A stretch of DNA of 64,000 nt from Apus apus (taxonomy: Eukaryota > Chordata > Aves > Apodiformes > Apodidae): assembly GCF_020740795.1 (NCBI RefSeq), contig NC_067304.1:2904056-2968055 (forward strand). The letters are read 5' to 3'. The notes beneath the pieces were generated by a model. It saw only the letters and a program-made list of their open reading frames with translations, had not been told where the DNA came from and searched no databases. Positions 17,410 to 32,100 of this stretch are shown piece after piece. A program made the position numbers and the translations under genes. The stretch's first letter is position 1. The number at the start of each line of letters is the position of its first letter.

Positions 17410-19200
17410 CCTGGGTTGCATGGCTGTGTCTTATTAAAGTGCCTAAATGGGGAGCAGGGAGGTGACTCAGATCTTTGGTGTGTGTGACAACAGCAGTGGA
17501 GGAATTTGTGATTAGAAAGCAGGTTATAGGAAGGAGCTTTGTAGGTTTGGTAATTCCTGACATAGGGTGTAGAGGTGATTCTTAGGGAGGAATGAGGAAT
17601 GTGGCTTGATGGCAGCATAGAAACTCTGCAGGCAGTTTTCCTGCTCTGCCCAGGAAGACACTCCTGTCTAGTCATTCCCAGTAAAGCTGGGCTGAAGGAC
17701 AATTCTATTTTGCAGGCAGGGAATTCAGGAAGTTGAGCTGTGTTGGCCTGAGGCCCTGAGTGAGTGGGACACAAGCAGTGCAGTCAGGTGGGCCTGCCCT
17801 TTGTCCCATCCCTGAAATCCCTGCCTTAATGAACCCTGGGTTAGGGAAGATGAGGTGATCTCTGGAGCTGAGCAGAGCTGGGGTTCCCCTGCACTGTGCA
17901 GCCTGCCAGTAGATGTCACCAGCCAGCTAATAACAGGATGATGCTAATTGGGAATGAGATTCTGGGGCCTGCTCAAGGAATGAGATCTGGTTCAGGGCAG
18001 TTTTAACAGCACAGAAGTGCTAGAAACAAACCCGGGGAGAAAGGAGTTAATTCCAGTCCTGGAATGGTGGGCATGAGACTGTTTCTGTATTGCATTTTGA
18101 GGGAGTTGGCTCTGGAGGTTTCACATCTACTTCAAATCTGTTCCAAATCTTTGCTTCAGCTGATCCCTCTGCCTCCGTGGAAATTTGTGGGTTACAGTTT
18201 AGCTAAACCTAATCCAGACTAACCTGCTCAATCCCAGGTGACTGGATTTAGCCAAGATGCACTTCATGGCCTTGTTCTTAATGCAAATATGCATTAAAGC
18301 AGCTCTTTTTTTCAACTCTGCTAGTGATATTCTTAAAGTTCTGGGTTGTCTGCATCTACTGGGGCTTTTTATTCAAGTTTCTGCTTATTTTATCCTACAG
18401 CCTGGAGGCAACATTTGTACTTGCTCTGCTGTGCATTTATAGTTGTGATTGTGTTTGTGAAGCCCTGTGTGCTCAGTAAAATGTTTTGCTTCCTGTGAAA
18501 TTCAGCAGCTGTTTAAAAAAAATCACCTGGAGTACTTCAGTGTGTGGGGATGGTGTGAAGTGCTGAACGTTTTCTTCCAAAAGAATGTTTGAATTATTAA
18601 AGAGAAGATCCAAAGGAGTAAGTAAAAATTGCTTTTGCTTTGGGGTGAAGGACACCAGTCTAAATAGACTCCTCCACCAGGGAAGGATGACTCCATGTTT
18701 TTAATCTTGACCTGCTCTCCTGACCCACCAGTTGGTCCAGCCTGGGATGGGAGCTTGGTGTGGAAAACAGATCCTGTCCTCATCCTCTCACAGTTTTCAG
18801 GCATTCAGGGATGATGGGATGGGATTCTGGAGTCATGGCTGTTGACTCCTTTCTCAATGGTGCCTCCCCAGATGTTTTTGTGGGATTCACGCTGGGAAAA
18901 GAGCTTTTTATTCCATGTACGGGGGCTGAAGATGCTCAAGGCTACTTTGCTCACCCTCTCTTTTTGAGTGTGCCCTGTTGAGTGGAGACCAGGCTGCTGA
19001 AGCCAAATCAACGTTGGGCAAAGACTCCTCAGAGCAGGACTTGACCCTTGGTGGGTGTTTTCCTCCTGGGGAAGCACCCAACAGGGGGGCTGGGGTGTAC
19101 AGCAGCACCTCTCTCCCCGTGCCAAGCAGCCAAGCCCTGCCTGCGGGTGTCAGCAGTGGGATGATAGATCTTAGCTCTTCCTGGGGAGCAATTTGGGGGC
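17410..19200. other. RPS10-NUDT3 intergenic spacer, nothing recognised
   Basis: Moderately AT-rich sequence with no recognisable exon, CR1 copy or tandem array. It becomes CpG-rich from about 19.2 kb towards the NUDT3 promoter. Confidence 0.6.
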
Positions 19201-19229
19201 TCACAGGTAAAATCCTGCCCTGGGGCTGA

Positions 19230-20142
19230 GGCCGAAAAATGCCCCCAAACGGTCCAGGCATGTGCAAAAGGGGGGTGGGGGGGCTACAAGGGCCCCCCGT
19301 GAGGTGGCTCCGGGCTGAGGCCACGCGGCGTGCAGAGGAGCCCTCTCCCCACCGCGGGGTGCGGGACCCCCGGCCCGCCCCCTCCCCTTTTGTTCCCCGC
19401 GGGTACAATGGGACCCCCGCGCTCCGCCACTGGCGCAACCCGCCCTCCCCGCCTTGCGTAAGCGGGGCCTTCCTGACCGCCCGGCGCCTGCGCTCTTTGC
19501 GCAGCGCGCTGTCAGAGCGCAGCCATGTGCCGGGCTCTGCGCCGCCGCCTTTTGCGTAACCCCCGGCGCGCCCCGCCGCAGCCGCCCGCCGGGGCACGAA
19601 CGCCCGCCCCATTCCCGAAAGCGGCCTGCGCCGCTGGCGTAGCGGGCTGGCGGCAAGGTGCGGGGAGGAGGTGGCGCTGTCTGCGCTGGGGGGGGGGGGA
19701 GCGATTCTGGAAGCCGGTTTGCGCCACCTGCGCGGCGGGCGCGCCGGGAAGTAGCCGGGAGCAGGCGCCGGCGCCCGGCGGCTTCTACGCCGTTTGCGTA
19801 GCGTGCCCCAAGATGGCGTCGCGGTCGTCGTCGTCGGCGGTGGCCGGAGCGCGGGTGGCGGCGGCGGAGCGGCTGGAAGTGAAGGGAGGGATGAGGCGGG
19901 CGAAAGGCGGCAGCGCGTAGCGGGCGGCTCCCGGCCTGCGGGAAGACAGAGCGAGACCGAGAAAGAGACAGTCGCGGGGAGGCGGCCTCCCCCTCCCTCC
20001 GTCCCCCGTCCCCCCCCGTCCTTCCCCGCCCGCCCCTCACGGGAGCCCCGGCGGGTCCTGCCCGCCCCCGCGCTCTAGGCCGCGGGCCTCGCCGTCCTCC
20101 GGCCCGCGCCCCCCCCCCCCGGCTGCCCCCTCGGAGAGGAGG
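19230..20142 (+). promoter_or_regulatory. NUDT3: NUDT3 CpG-island promoter and 5' leader
   Basis: This is a strongly CpG-rich block. TTGCGYA motifs recur at 19454, 19497, 19552 and 19794, with TTGCGCC variants at 19719 and, inverted, at 19431. A YY1-type element, AAGATGGCG, lies at 19811-19819, a position typical of just downstream of a transcription start. Its ATG opens a 35-codon upstream frame, 19813-19920 (TAG), that is terminated well before the main ATG. A run of 12 C precedes the coding start. The transcription start itself is inferred. Confidence 0.7.
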
Positions 20143-23100
20143 ATGATGAAGCTCAAGTCCAACCAGACTCGCACCTACGACGGGGACGGCTACAAGAAGC
20201 GGGCGGCCTGCCTGTGCTTCCGCAGCGAGAGCGAGGAGGAGGTGAGGCCCGGGGGGGCACGGCCCCCCACCCGGGGACGGGGCTGGGGGCGAGGCCGGGG
20301 ACCCCCCTGCAGCACCCGGAGACCCCCGGGTGTGATTTGGTGGCAGGGGATTTTGATTGATTATTTTTTGGTCTAGGGGCAGTTAAGCCTCGCTAGGAAA
20401 GTTGGTGCTTCAGCCTTGTCTTTATTCCTCTCTGCTAAACATAAGTGAAATGCCCAGAATGAAGCTGGGGTGGGGGTGGTGGAACGGTCTGGGAAGGAGT
20501 GTTGTGGTATGCGATGGGATTTGGCGGTTGAGTGGACCGACCACGCTGGCAGAACTTCAGTCCAGCACATCACATGAGATGGGAGAGGAAACCTGACCTT
20601 GGATTTATAAAAAGAAACTGGGATAAAAGGGGACTGATGGAGTGCCAGAAGTTGCTGTCCAGAGAGGCTTGGGAGGAAGTGGGAATTAAAGGTAGATGGG
20701 TTCGATGCTAAGTGGTTGTATTGTCCGTGAAGTTAAAAAGGGAAAACTTTACTCACTATTCTTTTTTAATATCATCTTGGGGTACTGAGGCCAAGCTAGG
20801 CTGCAGGTCTTTTTTTTGCTTCTTCTGGGAGTCAGGCATACTTCATTTCATTTACTGGTTCCTGAGTGGCTGTGCTAAAGTCTTTGTTCTCCTGATTATC
20901 ATATTTGTAGCTACAGGAAATCGGAAGGGAATGCAGACAGTTCACTGGAGGAAAGTAAATTAGCATACTGTTCAGTTATTCTTTAACATGGGGAAGGAGG
21001 CTTGACAAACCCTTTGTAGCTGTGCTGTCATGGTGAAGAACATCAACATTTCAAGCATAAATGGTCTGACATGAAAACGGGCTGTTTTGGTGAAGCATTG
21101 ATTGTAGCTGGTCCTTCCCACTGACTTTCAGGAAATGTGTGATACTTTGAACTCACTATGAAGAAGAACATAATTGTGTAATGATGCTGGGGCTAATCAG
21201 CATGGGTGGTTGAAGGCATCTGTGTTTCCTGATGTGATTGTACACAATTTGTGAGGCAAGCATGGCAATTCTCAAGAGTTGGGTGCCTGGCCATGTTTGA
21301 TTACAGTATGGTTGAAGGTAGAAATGTAGTTTGAAGAGCTCCCTGATGCAATCAGCTTTTGGCTGGTTAATTAGTCTTCATTTTACAAGGCCTCAGTTGG
21401 CAGCGTCACAGGGGCTCCAGCTGCCCCCATGGTGGTGGTTGGTTATGTCTCTGGCCAGTGAGAACTGGTGTCCAGAGCTCTTCAGGTGTTGGTGACACGA
21501 AGCTTTGCTCACACGGTGGGGTCACAATACTGACCTGAGATGGGAGAAGGAAAAGTCAACTCATTCTGGAGACACACTGACTTGTGACAAATTTCTTTCA
21601 GTGTAGGTTCAGCTGGCTGGGTTTGTTTAAGGTTGAGTTTTAAAGCCGTTTTTATGTCAAAGTTTTCTCATTCTCTTTTGGCTTGAAACGACTTGAAGTG
21701 GATTGAAATTGTCAGCAGTTTCAGGCTTATAGTTTCTAGGTAAGACCTAGAGTAGAGAAATCTGTTTACAGTTCCAAAGGCAGGAGTTTTGAGGTAGCTG
21801 GTCTCCCTGTGCTCATTGTGCCTTGTCATTTCCATGGGCCTGTTCCAAAGGCTGCCAGTGAAGCTCTGGAGAACTTCTTGTGTATCAGGAGAACAGAGGT
21901 TCTCATGTGAGCATCATTTCCTCACTTGAGCTCTGGTCACTCTTAGTGTTTGGCCTCATCTCTGATCTCCCCAGTAAACTGAGGTGGTGTGTTGTGCTGT
22001 TCTGTGACACTGAGGAGCACTAATTGCTTTGTAAATAATGCAGCATAGGATGTAGATTGATTTCCTCAAGTACCTGCATGTATGTGGTTGTTTATTTTCT
22101 TAACTTTTGATAAGAGAGCCACAGAATCAGAATCATAGGATGGTGAATGTTGGAAGGGACCTTACAGATCATCAGGTTCCAACCTCCCTGCTATGAGCAG
22201 GGACACCTCCCACCAGACCAGGCTGCACAAGTCTCATCCAACCTGCCCTTGAACACCTCCAGGGAGGGGGATTCCAAAACCTCCCTGGGCAACCTGTTCC
22301 AGCCCCTTACTGTCCTCATGGTGAAGAATTTCTTCCGATGTCTAGTCTAAATCTTCCCTCTTCCAGTTTAAAACCATCACCCCTTGTTGTATCGCTGCCC
22401 TCTCTGATGAAAAGATCCTCCCCAGCTTTCCTGGAGCCCCTTCAGGCTCTGGGAGGTGCTCTAAGGTCTCCCTGGAGCCTTCTCTTCTCCAGGCTGAACA
22501 CCCCAACTCTCCCAGCCTGTCTCCAGAGCAGAGCTGCTCCAGCCCTCGGATCATCCCAGTGGCCTCCTCTGGACCCTCTCCAGCAGCTCCATGCCTTTCC
22601 AGTGCTGAGGGCTCCAGCACTCCAGTGCACAAACAGTGAAGCAATGAATTACAGGGTTGTTCTATCTTGGATTGGCTTCCTGAAGGCATCACACACAGCC
22701 TTTCAAAAACCATCTTTATGTGTGGTGGCTGGGTATTTAATGCTGAAACTGCATCTGGTGTCCTCATGTGTGACACACCTCCTGCAGTAGCTGGTCATGA
22801 AGTGGGATTTGTCAAGAAATTGAGGAAAATTATTGTCAAAAGTCACACCCTAACTAAACACATCACACCAGGATGGACTCCTGTCACTGATACTGCTCTT
22901 CATCTTAGCCAGAAAGCCTAGAAGCCCTTTAAATTATGTTTATATCAAGTATTGAAATCAGCAACCAGGAAGCCTTGATTTTTATTAATTTCTTTCTAAT
23001 TATTTCTTAGCTTAATTCTCGTTTGTTGCTGTTGATTTAAACTTTGGGTGAAGTCAATTTATTTGATCCTATTGCTGCTTGTGCTTTTTTGCTAACAACA

Positions 23101-26100
23101 AAGGTGTTCCCTGGACACATTTCATGAGATAGTTTAACATGTATGTCAAAGATTTCTATTTCTGCTGAAGAGTAATGCATTTTTTTATTCTGCTGCTTGC
23201 ATTTTATTATTCTTTCTATTTAAATGGAAATTGAGATCTGTTAAGGCCTCTTTGGAAGGGGAAAAAAAACAAAACAGGACCAAAGTATGTTAGTTAAAGC
23301 TCTATTAAAAGCTTACTCTTTAGAAACAAAAGAAAAAACATGTGTTCATAAAGTTTTTAGACTTTTATACAGAAAGTATTACAGGACTGGCTGGTTTTGT
23401 TTTCTGTTTCTTTTAACTTTCCCCCCTAACTCTTCAGTTCATTGATATAATATTTTTAAAAATCATGGCAATCGATGGAGATTGCTAAAGCAACAAGGCT
23501 TTGGTTAGGCATTACATTTGCAAATAAATATCCTCAATGCAACAATACTTTGTTTCATTTTTTAGCTTTTAAGTGATTTAGTTTTCCCTTCTGGTGCTTA
23601 AGGTTGCACATTTTCTCTGTGTGGCATTTGGAAGCTGCTGCTTTTGGACGTGAAAGAAGCTCTGGGACGTTTTTTTGGAAGACCAAACGTTGGCTGAAAA
23701 GATGTCTTTGTTATGTATTCCTTGAAAAAAAAGTACAAGGAGAATTCATTTAAACATGAATGTCAAATGGAACAAGAAAAATACATTTCTTAATTGGGCT
23801 GAGGGGGGAAAAAAACCAAACCAATCTCTATTTGTGTTGGTTCATAAAGAGTGAGCAGCTCAGAGCGATGGTTCTTTGGGCAGGAGGGAGAACAGGATTG
23901 ATTCAAAGAGAGTGTGAACAGACTTCAAAGGACCTTTGGGCAGTGAGCGCCAGGACTCTGCTCTTTCCAGCTTTACAAATGGAGTAAACTCCCTGGATAT
24001 TTGCTGCTTCTGTAGGAGTGGGGAAGAAGAATGTGCAGATCAGAAGATCCCAAGTCTTGTCTTATCTCCAAAATCGCTCCTTTTATTGGTAGCAAAGTCA
24101 GCGCCTCTCAATATTGGTATTGTGGGGTTCTTTTTAAGTAACACAAGTATTATTTTTTTATGTGGACCAGCTGTTGCAACGAGGAGATGTTCCAGAAAAT
24201 TTCCCTAACCCCTCCTCTGATGAAGCAGATGGAAGCCTGCTCAGTGGCAGCATCTCTGTGTTATATTTTAAGAGAAATAAAGAGGAACAGTTTGGCTTTA
24301 AGTCCCCACGCTGGTGTAGCTACAGGTTGAAGCATGCCTGCATTGTAGCTGGTGAAAGGACAAGCTGCTCATTAACAACTGGTATTTTTAAAGACTTTTG
24401 GGGGAGGAAATGCTTCAGAAAGAATAAGATCCAGGATTGGTTGTCTTTTCTTAATGGTGAATGAGGTCTAAATGGGGATGAGAAAAGAGAACTTTCACAC
24501 AGCGTCTGGTGAGCGCCCTGGCTCTGCCACCCCGCGAGCACGCCAAGCTGGTCACCAGCAGCCACGTTGCTGGAGCCCCACAACAGCCTCACTTGGGGAA
24601 AGAAGTCATTTGAATGCAAAAGAACCTTTTGTTTTTCCTCTTCTTTTTTTCTCTTGGGTCAGTTTGAAACCAAGCTATGATGTAATATTAACTGTAGGCT
24701 ACACTGATGGTCACGCAGTGTTCCTGGGCCATCCTTTGTAGGTTTGCTTCAATATAAAAATAGGAATAGCTAAAAACTCTTGGAGTGCTTCACTTTAGGG
24801 ACATAAAGAAAGCCCAGCATCATATGATCATCGTACTTTCCCTGGAATGTAGTCTCAGAATCCCTGTTCCTATGGCTCGATCACTGAGATTCTGATCTCA
24901 ACAATGTTTATAAATATCTCCAGGGGGTGTCAGGAGGATGGGGCCAGACTCTTCTCAGTGGTGTCCAGTGACAGAGCAAGGGGCAATGGGCACAAACTGG
25001 TACACAGGAGGTTTAAGCTGAATATGAGAAAATACTTCTTTAAGAGCCCTGGAATAGGCTGCCCAGGGAGGTTGAGGAGTCTTGATCCCTGGAGGCATTC
25101 AAAACCCACCTAGATGTGTTCCTGTGGGATCTGCTTTAGGGGATACTGCTCTGGCAGAGGAGTTGGACTAGATGATCTCCAGAAGTCCCTTCCAACCCCC
25201 ACCATGCTGTGATCTTGTGACTCTGTACCTTCCTTTCAGCTGCATAAAAGGGTTGTGGTTGAAACGAAGTCAAGTTGTCCCTGTCTGCAGCTCACACCTT
25301 ACTATATCTCCAGCAGGATATAAGCCAGTTTAGAAATAGTTTCCTTGCTTGTGCTTCTCTCCCTTTTTGCTGTGCTGGTAGGAAGAGTAAAAACCTCTGC
25401 AAAACGTAACTTACATCTTAAAAATTGTTTTCTAGCCTTTTCAGAAAGGCAACTTTCAGAACCCATTTTACAAGCAATTCCATGGTCTCTTTCCCAGACT
25501 ACAAAAGAATGAAAATTGTTCAATTATCACTTAATTGACTGGAAGCTCTGTAAGCTGGTGTGAAACTGAAGAATCAAATCAGTTTTATTCTGCTGCAACT
25601 CAGTGAAAGTGATGAACATGGAAGGAGGAGAGAGTGTTGTCCAGCCCTGGGTTTGCTGAGGAGGACACAACAGTGGTGGCCTCTGTCCCTTCTCTGCATA
25701 ACACTCCCCTGAAATCTCTTTCATCTCAGATTCATTTTTGGCCTGACCAGAGGCTATAAATGATTTTCCTGCCTTTCTCCCTTCACTTGTTGTGTTCCTT
25801 CCCCCCTTTAAAAAAAAAACCCTCATGGTCAGTTCCCTGACTTGGTTCATCTTGGCATTCTTCAGAGGAGCTTCCAAAGCATGAAGGCAGACACAGGTGG
25901 TTGTGGGGTGAATCCAGCTGGAACTGCTGCCAAAGCACCTCAGCTTCCCATGAATGGTCTTCCAGAGCCTTCAAAAAAACCTTTTTCCCTTCTCAGTCAG
26001 AGAAAATGATCATATGCTTGGCTTTTTTTTTTTTAAATAAGAAAAATTATTCTGGTTCGTACACCTCTGAGATGGGGTCACCCAGAAAATTGGATAGAAG

Positions 26101-29100
26101 AAAAAGAAGAAACTCAATTCCACCCTAGGAATAGGAAATGTCAGTGTTCAGGTGCTGTACCCAGCAACTGGGAAGCAGGTACTCAATTTCTTTAAACAGT
26201 AGATCTTTTTTAGTCCAACTGGGAGACTGACTTGCACAGAGTAGTCAAGGATCTTTCAAATTTTGTGCCAGTTTATCCAAATTTGTGTCTCTGTAGCTGC
26301 CTTTGTTGTGCAGGGGATAATGCACAGTGACTCTTTGTTCTTTGAAATTTCTTGTTAACATGTGAAATATAGAGGGATACAATTACCTACTGGGTAGACT
26401 TTTTCTTCAAGATGCTTCACATGGTTTGCATGTTAATTTGTATTGACTTGGGTTGTTAGTTTTTCTTTTGTAAATAACATATATTGATGTTATGTGTAGA
26501 GTTGACTTATGCTTGAGAAGCTCTCGAGAGTCTTCATGGCTGTAGGGTTTTTGCATGTTTTATGAACAGGACTTGTTAATCATAGTATGGTTTGGGTTGG
26601 AAAGGACCTTCAAGATCACCTAGATCCAACCCCCTGCATGGGCAGGGACACCTCCCACCAGCCCAGGTTGCTCCAAGCCCCATCCAACCTGCCCTTCAAC
26701 ACTGCCAGGGATGGGGCAGCCACAGCTTCCCTGGGCAACCTGGGCCAGGGTCTCCCCACCCTCACAGCCAAGAATTTCCTCCTCATGTCCAACCTCCATC
26801 TCCCTCTTCCACTTTTCATCCATCCCCCTCATCCCATCCCTCCCTGCCCTTGTCCCAGGTCCCTCCCCAGCTTTCCTGGAGCCTCTTCAGGCACTGGAAG
26901 GTGCTCTCAGGTCTCCCTGGAGCCTTCTCTTCTCCAGGCTGAACACCCCAACTCTCCCAGCCTGTCTCCAGAGCAGAGCTGCTCCAGCCCTTGGATCATC
27001 TTAGTGGGCTTTCTGGACTCTCTCCAGGAGCCCCATGTCTTTCTGTTGGGGGCTCCAGACCTGAACACATTCACCAGGTGGGTCTCATGAGAGCTGAGTA
27101 AAGGAGGAGAGTAAAACAGTAAGTGTCTACATACACAACTACTGACATCCAGAGTCATTTGGTCTGCGTAAAAGAACCAAAATACTCCATTTACTTCCCC
27201 CCCCTTAGAAAACAAATAGAAAAAGGCAGTTTAAAAGCTAGCATTCCTCTGGAAAAAGTCTCCCTGGATGAGTTGTGTAAGTACCAAGTGGTCAGCAAAC
27301 TGGTTTTGACAGGCAGAAATAGGTTTTCAGGTTTGGGGTCTTTCCCTGGGAGTGCCTCCTTATCAGCCCTTTGCTTCTGAAGCAAGTGGCTGCTGGTTCA
27401 GGCACTTGAGCTGCTTTCCCTGGCCTGTCCCTGCTGTGAAAGGCATATTGCAGATAATTCTTGTGGTTATCTAAAATGCCATTTGGATGGAGGGAGAGGA
27501 CTCCGGATTGTGTTCTCCTTCAGGAAGAGTAAGCAGTCATTCTAAAGTCACAAGAAAAATGTAGGAACAGTAATCTGACCTTTGATATTTTGAAACCCGA
27601 GTAGCTGTGCATTACGTGATGATTTATTATTGTTATACCAAGAAGTAGCCTAAAGACCAACAGGATTTTCTTTATTTTTTTTCCCCTCTATGGTTATAGG
27701 ACTGTAGATGCTATGCAAAAGCTTGAAATGACTTCTTCCAGTTCACCTCTTGCTCCTCTTTCAAGATGTATGCTTTACTTTGTCAAGTTCTGTAGCATGA
27801 ATAATTTCCCCCTCTAGCTTTTTTGCCATTAATTCCTGCCTCTGGTTTCTAGGAAGGTTAAATCACCTTCTGCCAGGGAGCAAGATGTGTGTGTGTGGAA
27901 ATCACACTTGTCCAAGGAAGCATATACTGCTGAGGAGCAGTAATTCTCCTGCCAGGACATGCTGTTATGGTCAGGAGAGGGCTTTTCTGTGGCTTGTGTG
28001 TATTCTTGTCCTAGCTAAAGTCATTGTCATGTTTAAAGCCACCATAGCTTTGCTGACCACAGGCTGTGCTTGTTACTCCTGTGTTCTAAGAGACTTGGGG
28101 TTGCTTAGTCTGGAGAAGACTCCAGAGGGGACATTGTTAATGTCTATAAATATCTGCAGGGTGGGTGTCAAGAATGGGCCAGTCTCTTCTCAGTAGTGCC
28201 CTGTGACAGAATGAGGGGAAATGGCACCAAGTGACAACACGGGAAGTTCCACCTCAACATGAGGAAAAACTTCTTTCCTGTGAAGGTGATGGAGCCCTGG
28301 GACAGGCTGCCCAGAGAGGTTGTGGAGTTTCCTTCTCTGGAGACTTTCAAGACCCATCTGGACACGTTCCTGTGTGATCTAGGTGTTCCTGTTGCAGCAG
28401 GGGGGTTGGACTGGATCATCTTCACAGGTCCCTTCCAACCCGTGTGATTCTATGATTCTAACTTTGTAACATGCCCTGAATAGCAAGAGGGTGGGAGGAG
28501 CCCTCCTGTAAACCTCTGTGGGTGTGTTTAGTCCATCCTGCCTTAGTAGTTTGGTCAAATGTGTGTTTTGTTGTAGTGTAATCAAGGCCATGTTTCTACC
28601 AGTTAAATTAGATTAATTTTTGCCCAGCTTTGCTAACTCGACTGTCTTTTTACCCCCTCCTGCTCTTCTTCAACTCCATTTCTCAGCTGTTCTTAGTGTT
28701 TAAAGGTGGTTTGATGTGGTTGAATTGAGATCCCAGTTTTCTCAGATGAAAAAGCATGAAGTACAGTAGCAAGAATACATTGGGATTGTGAGAACATTTT
28801 GTTAACTTTGACTGAAGCATGAAAGGTCTTTATTATGCAGGACACAGAGCTGCACCAGCTCCAATGTCCTGCCTGGTCATAGGGCACATTGGAGAGTCTC
28901 TAGCACAGCTAAACTTCAAACTCCTGAATACAGAGACTCTTATTAAATCGAAACTTATTCCAACAAAGGCAGATTGTACAGGCAAAAATCATTGAAGTCA
29001 GCCATCTTCTCCACCAGTCTCACTGCAGCCTGTTAGGAAACGTGTCATTTTCTTGCAATCTTATGTTCTGATAAATAATGCTGAAGTGAGAAATGAGTTG

Positions 29101-32100
29101 AAACGTCGGGACATTTTTGCTTGAGTTGCTGTGCAAATACACAATGTTGTGGCTTAATTTTGATTAGGAAGGAAAGTGCAAAGGCCCTTTCAATAGCCAG
29201 TAGCTATAGGTTGGCTTCTGACAGCAGAATGCTGGCTGGGTCAAAAACCATATACTTAACATCTTGTCTGCTGTTTCTTATTAAGTCTGCCAGCTTGATT
29301 GTCCTTCGACTGGTGTGTGTGGGAAGGACTGTCTTTTCCTGGAAGTCTGGAAGGTTCACAGCTCGTTTTCTAGTAATGTTGTAGCCCAGCTTCTAATAAT
29401 TCTGTAGCCCTTTTTGTCTTCACTGTAATGCTTCTGTAAAGCCTCTCTCTAGGAATCATGTTCCTTACAGTGTTGCTACTCTTGTTTTATTTATGGGCAG
29501 TGTTGGTTGGTGTTTAAATCCACCATAGCATGAAAGAACCTGGGAATCCCTCAATCTCTGCTCTGCTAACTGAGAATTATTTCTGTGCTTTATCTTAGTT
29601 GTCTTTTTTTTTTTTTTTTTTTTTTTTTTGCTTTGGAGAGCACCATTATTTCGGGGGAATAAACAAAACTAACCAATCCTGATGTGAATGCAAGAGATTT
29701 GTATGTAATTAGGTTGGTTTAAGGTCAGCATTGTGTATCAGGGACTCCCAGATTTATCCTGGTGACAAAATCTTTTCCCCTTTTCCCATGGAGCTCCCAG
29801 CTCCATGTGCAGCAGGTCCAGGCAGCCTTAGATATCTCAGCATGTTTTCCTGTCTCCTCCTGGGGTGAGTGGGTGGGCTGCTCTACATTTGTTTGGTTTT
29901 TTTTTTGTCTGTTTGTTTGATTACACTCTGCTTTGAAGGTTGCTTACCACGAGGGCTACAATCTAGCACTGTCTAGGAGCCCCTGCTGTAGACTTCAAAC
30001 TTTGCTTATTTTTCTAACATTTCTCTTATTTCATTGATTGTGTTTGAAAGCTACTTCAGGGCTGCTTTGTGCGTTGCCAAAGAGGCTTGTGTTGCTCATT
30101 TCCCTGCTTTGAAATGACATAATTGTCTTTCAAAGCCTAGAAAACAGAACTTGGCTATGTGATGGGGTACCTGCAAATGCTTTTCCAAAAAAAGAGTGCA
30201 AGACTTGGCTCCAAAATCAGCCCCCAAAATCCCTAGTAGGCCAAGAGTCTCAGTAGCCATCTTAAACACAGTTGCCTGGCAAGAATAGAATGGAAATGTC
30301 TTCCTTCCTCTGTGTTTAGGCCTGATTCAAGAAATACAGTAAGACATTTTTGTTACATTTTTGTTACTGTTTTGAGCAATAGATCTTCTTTACTATACAG
30401 TCAAATTAATGCTTTTATGGAATAATAAATTAAGGAACAAAGATACAGGAGTCGAGGACACAGGAGCTACCAAGTGGTCCTTTAGAAATGAAAAAAATAC
30501 TCTTTATTTTCTAGAATTCAGTTGTATTGGAAAATGTTTGGTCTAATTAAGGAATCAAATAACGTTTTTGTCATCTTATGTTTTAATAGGAAGGTATAGT
30601 TGTCAATCAGTGTCTTGGCTTTTTGAGGTAAAGTAGCCTTTTGCTGTATCACAACTTAGAAAATAATTCTGACCTTGTTGTGGCAGAAATAAAAACTATT
30701 CCATCTGTCTTTTGCAACCTGCTCAGCTGGTATCTTCTCTTGCCTGGGTAACTGTGTTCACCCATTCCTCTATCAGAGGGAGAAGGCTTGTGCTGGGGAA
30801 TGAATTTCTTATCTTGGAAACAGCATCTGGGCTGTTCCACCCACGTATTAATGGTTTGCAGAGAGAGGTGGTTTTTCAGCAGATCTCATTTTTACTGGCT
30901 TTGGTGCAGTTTGTCAAAAATATTGGAATGAGGTTGCCTTGTGAAAATACAGATTTGGGATCCATTTGAATGGGTTGCATGGATGGGGACACAGGACTTG
31001 TTGAGATGGGTGGCTTTTTTAACACTCAGTAGCGTCTCACCCTCATTTTGAATTAGGCCCTTTTGTCTTGGGAGAGCTCACTGGTAGCAATATCCTGTTT
31101 AAAGTTGTTTTAAAAGAATGACCTTGTAGGGCATGTTTCCTGCTCCCTCTCGATGGGATTTCCTTTTTATTAAACAGGAAATAGTCCGATTACATAAAAG
31201 TGTGAGAATGACAGGTTTTTCCTTCCCAGCAAGGGTTGTTCACGTTAATTCTATTGAGAAAAATGCTCCACTGCCAGAGCAGCTGAAGTTAATTCACTTG
31301 CCTAAAATTGTTGTTTACACCTCAAAGTTCCTACTAGTGTGTTGCTAAAGCATTGTCTCGGGCTGAGCAGTCCAGCAGGCTTTCCTGGAGCAGTCGTTGT
31401 AGAGGGATTTTCTTAGCAGATTTCTCACAAGTGGAAGGTGGCAGGAGTTCAACAGCATGAAGTGTGCTGGCTTTCAAAGATCTGTTTCTGCAGCTTTTAA
31501 AAAAAAATCTTTTTTTGGTTTTGTTGTGTTTTGTTTTTTTTTCTCTTTGATCTGAAACTCTGAATTGAATTCAGAAACAACAAAGATGGGGCTTCTCTAC
31601 CTGGCAAGAAAATGTGTACTGGATACCTTTTAAGTTTGTCCTCAGAATCACCTGTTGCCCTCAAGTTGGGAATTTCAGTCCAAGCTCTTCTGGGTACAGT
31701 GCTGGTAACGAGTCAGGAGGAATTAAAAGTCCTGTAACATAATAGGAAAAGGTACAGTGATAAGAGGCAGAGGTCAGCACAGTGTGTTGTGTGCTGAGCC
31801 TGCAGTGGCCAAATATTGGCAAACCTGAGGTGGCTGCTGGTGATAGCCTTGTCATCCCAGCCCATGGTACCTGGCTGCTGTCCTGAGCCTTGAAGGCTCA
31901 GCCATGAAAGAAGTTTACATTCCCTATTTAGGCGTGGCTCACTGATGGTGTTTTATAAGGATTGGGTGTTCAGGGAAGGTAATTTTGTCCTCTTGAGGAA
32001 GGCCAAGCACCATGGGATGTTAACCATAAAGTAAATACTGTTCCGTTGCAGCCTAAACCAGAAGATGGGTCAGGTATTAAGCATCTCCTTTAGGAAGCTG

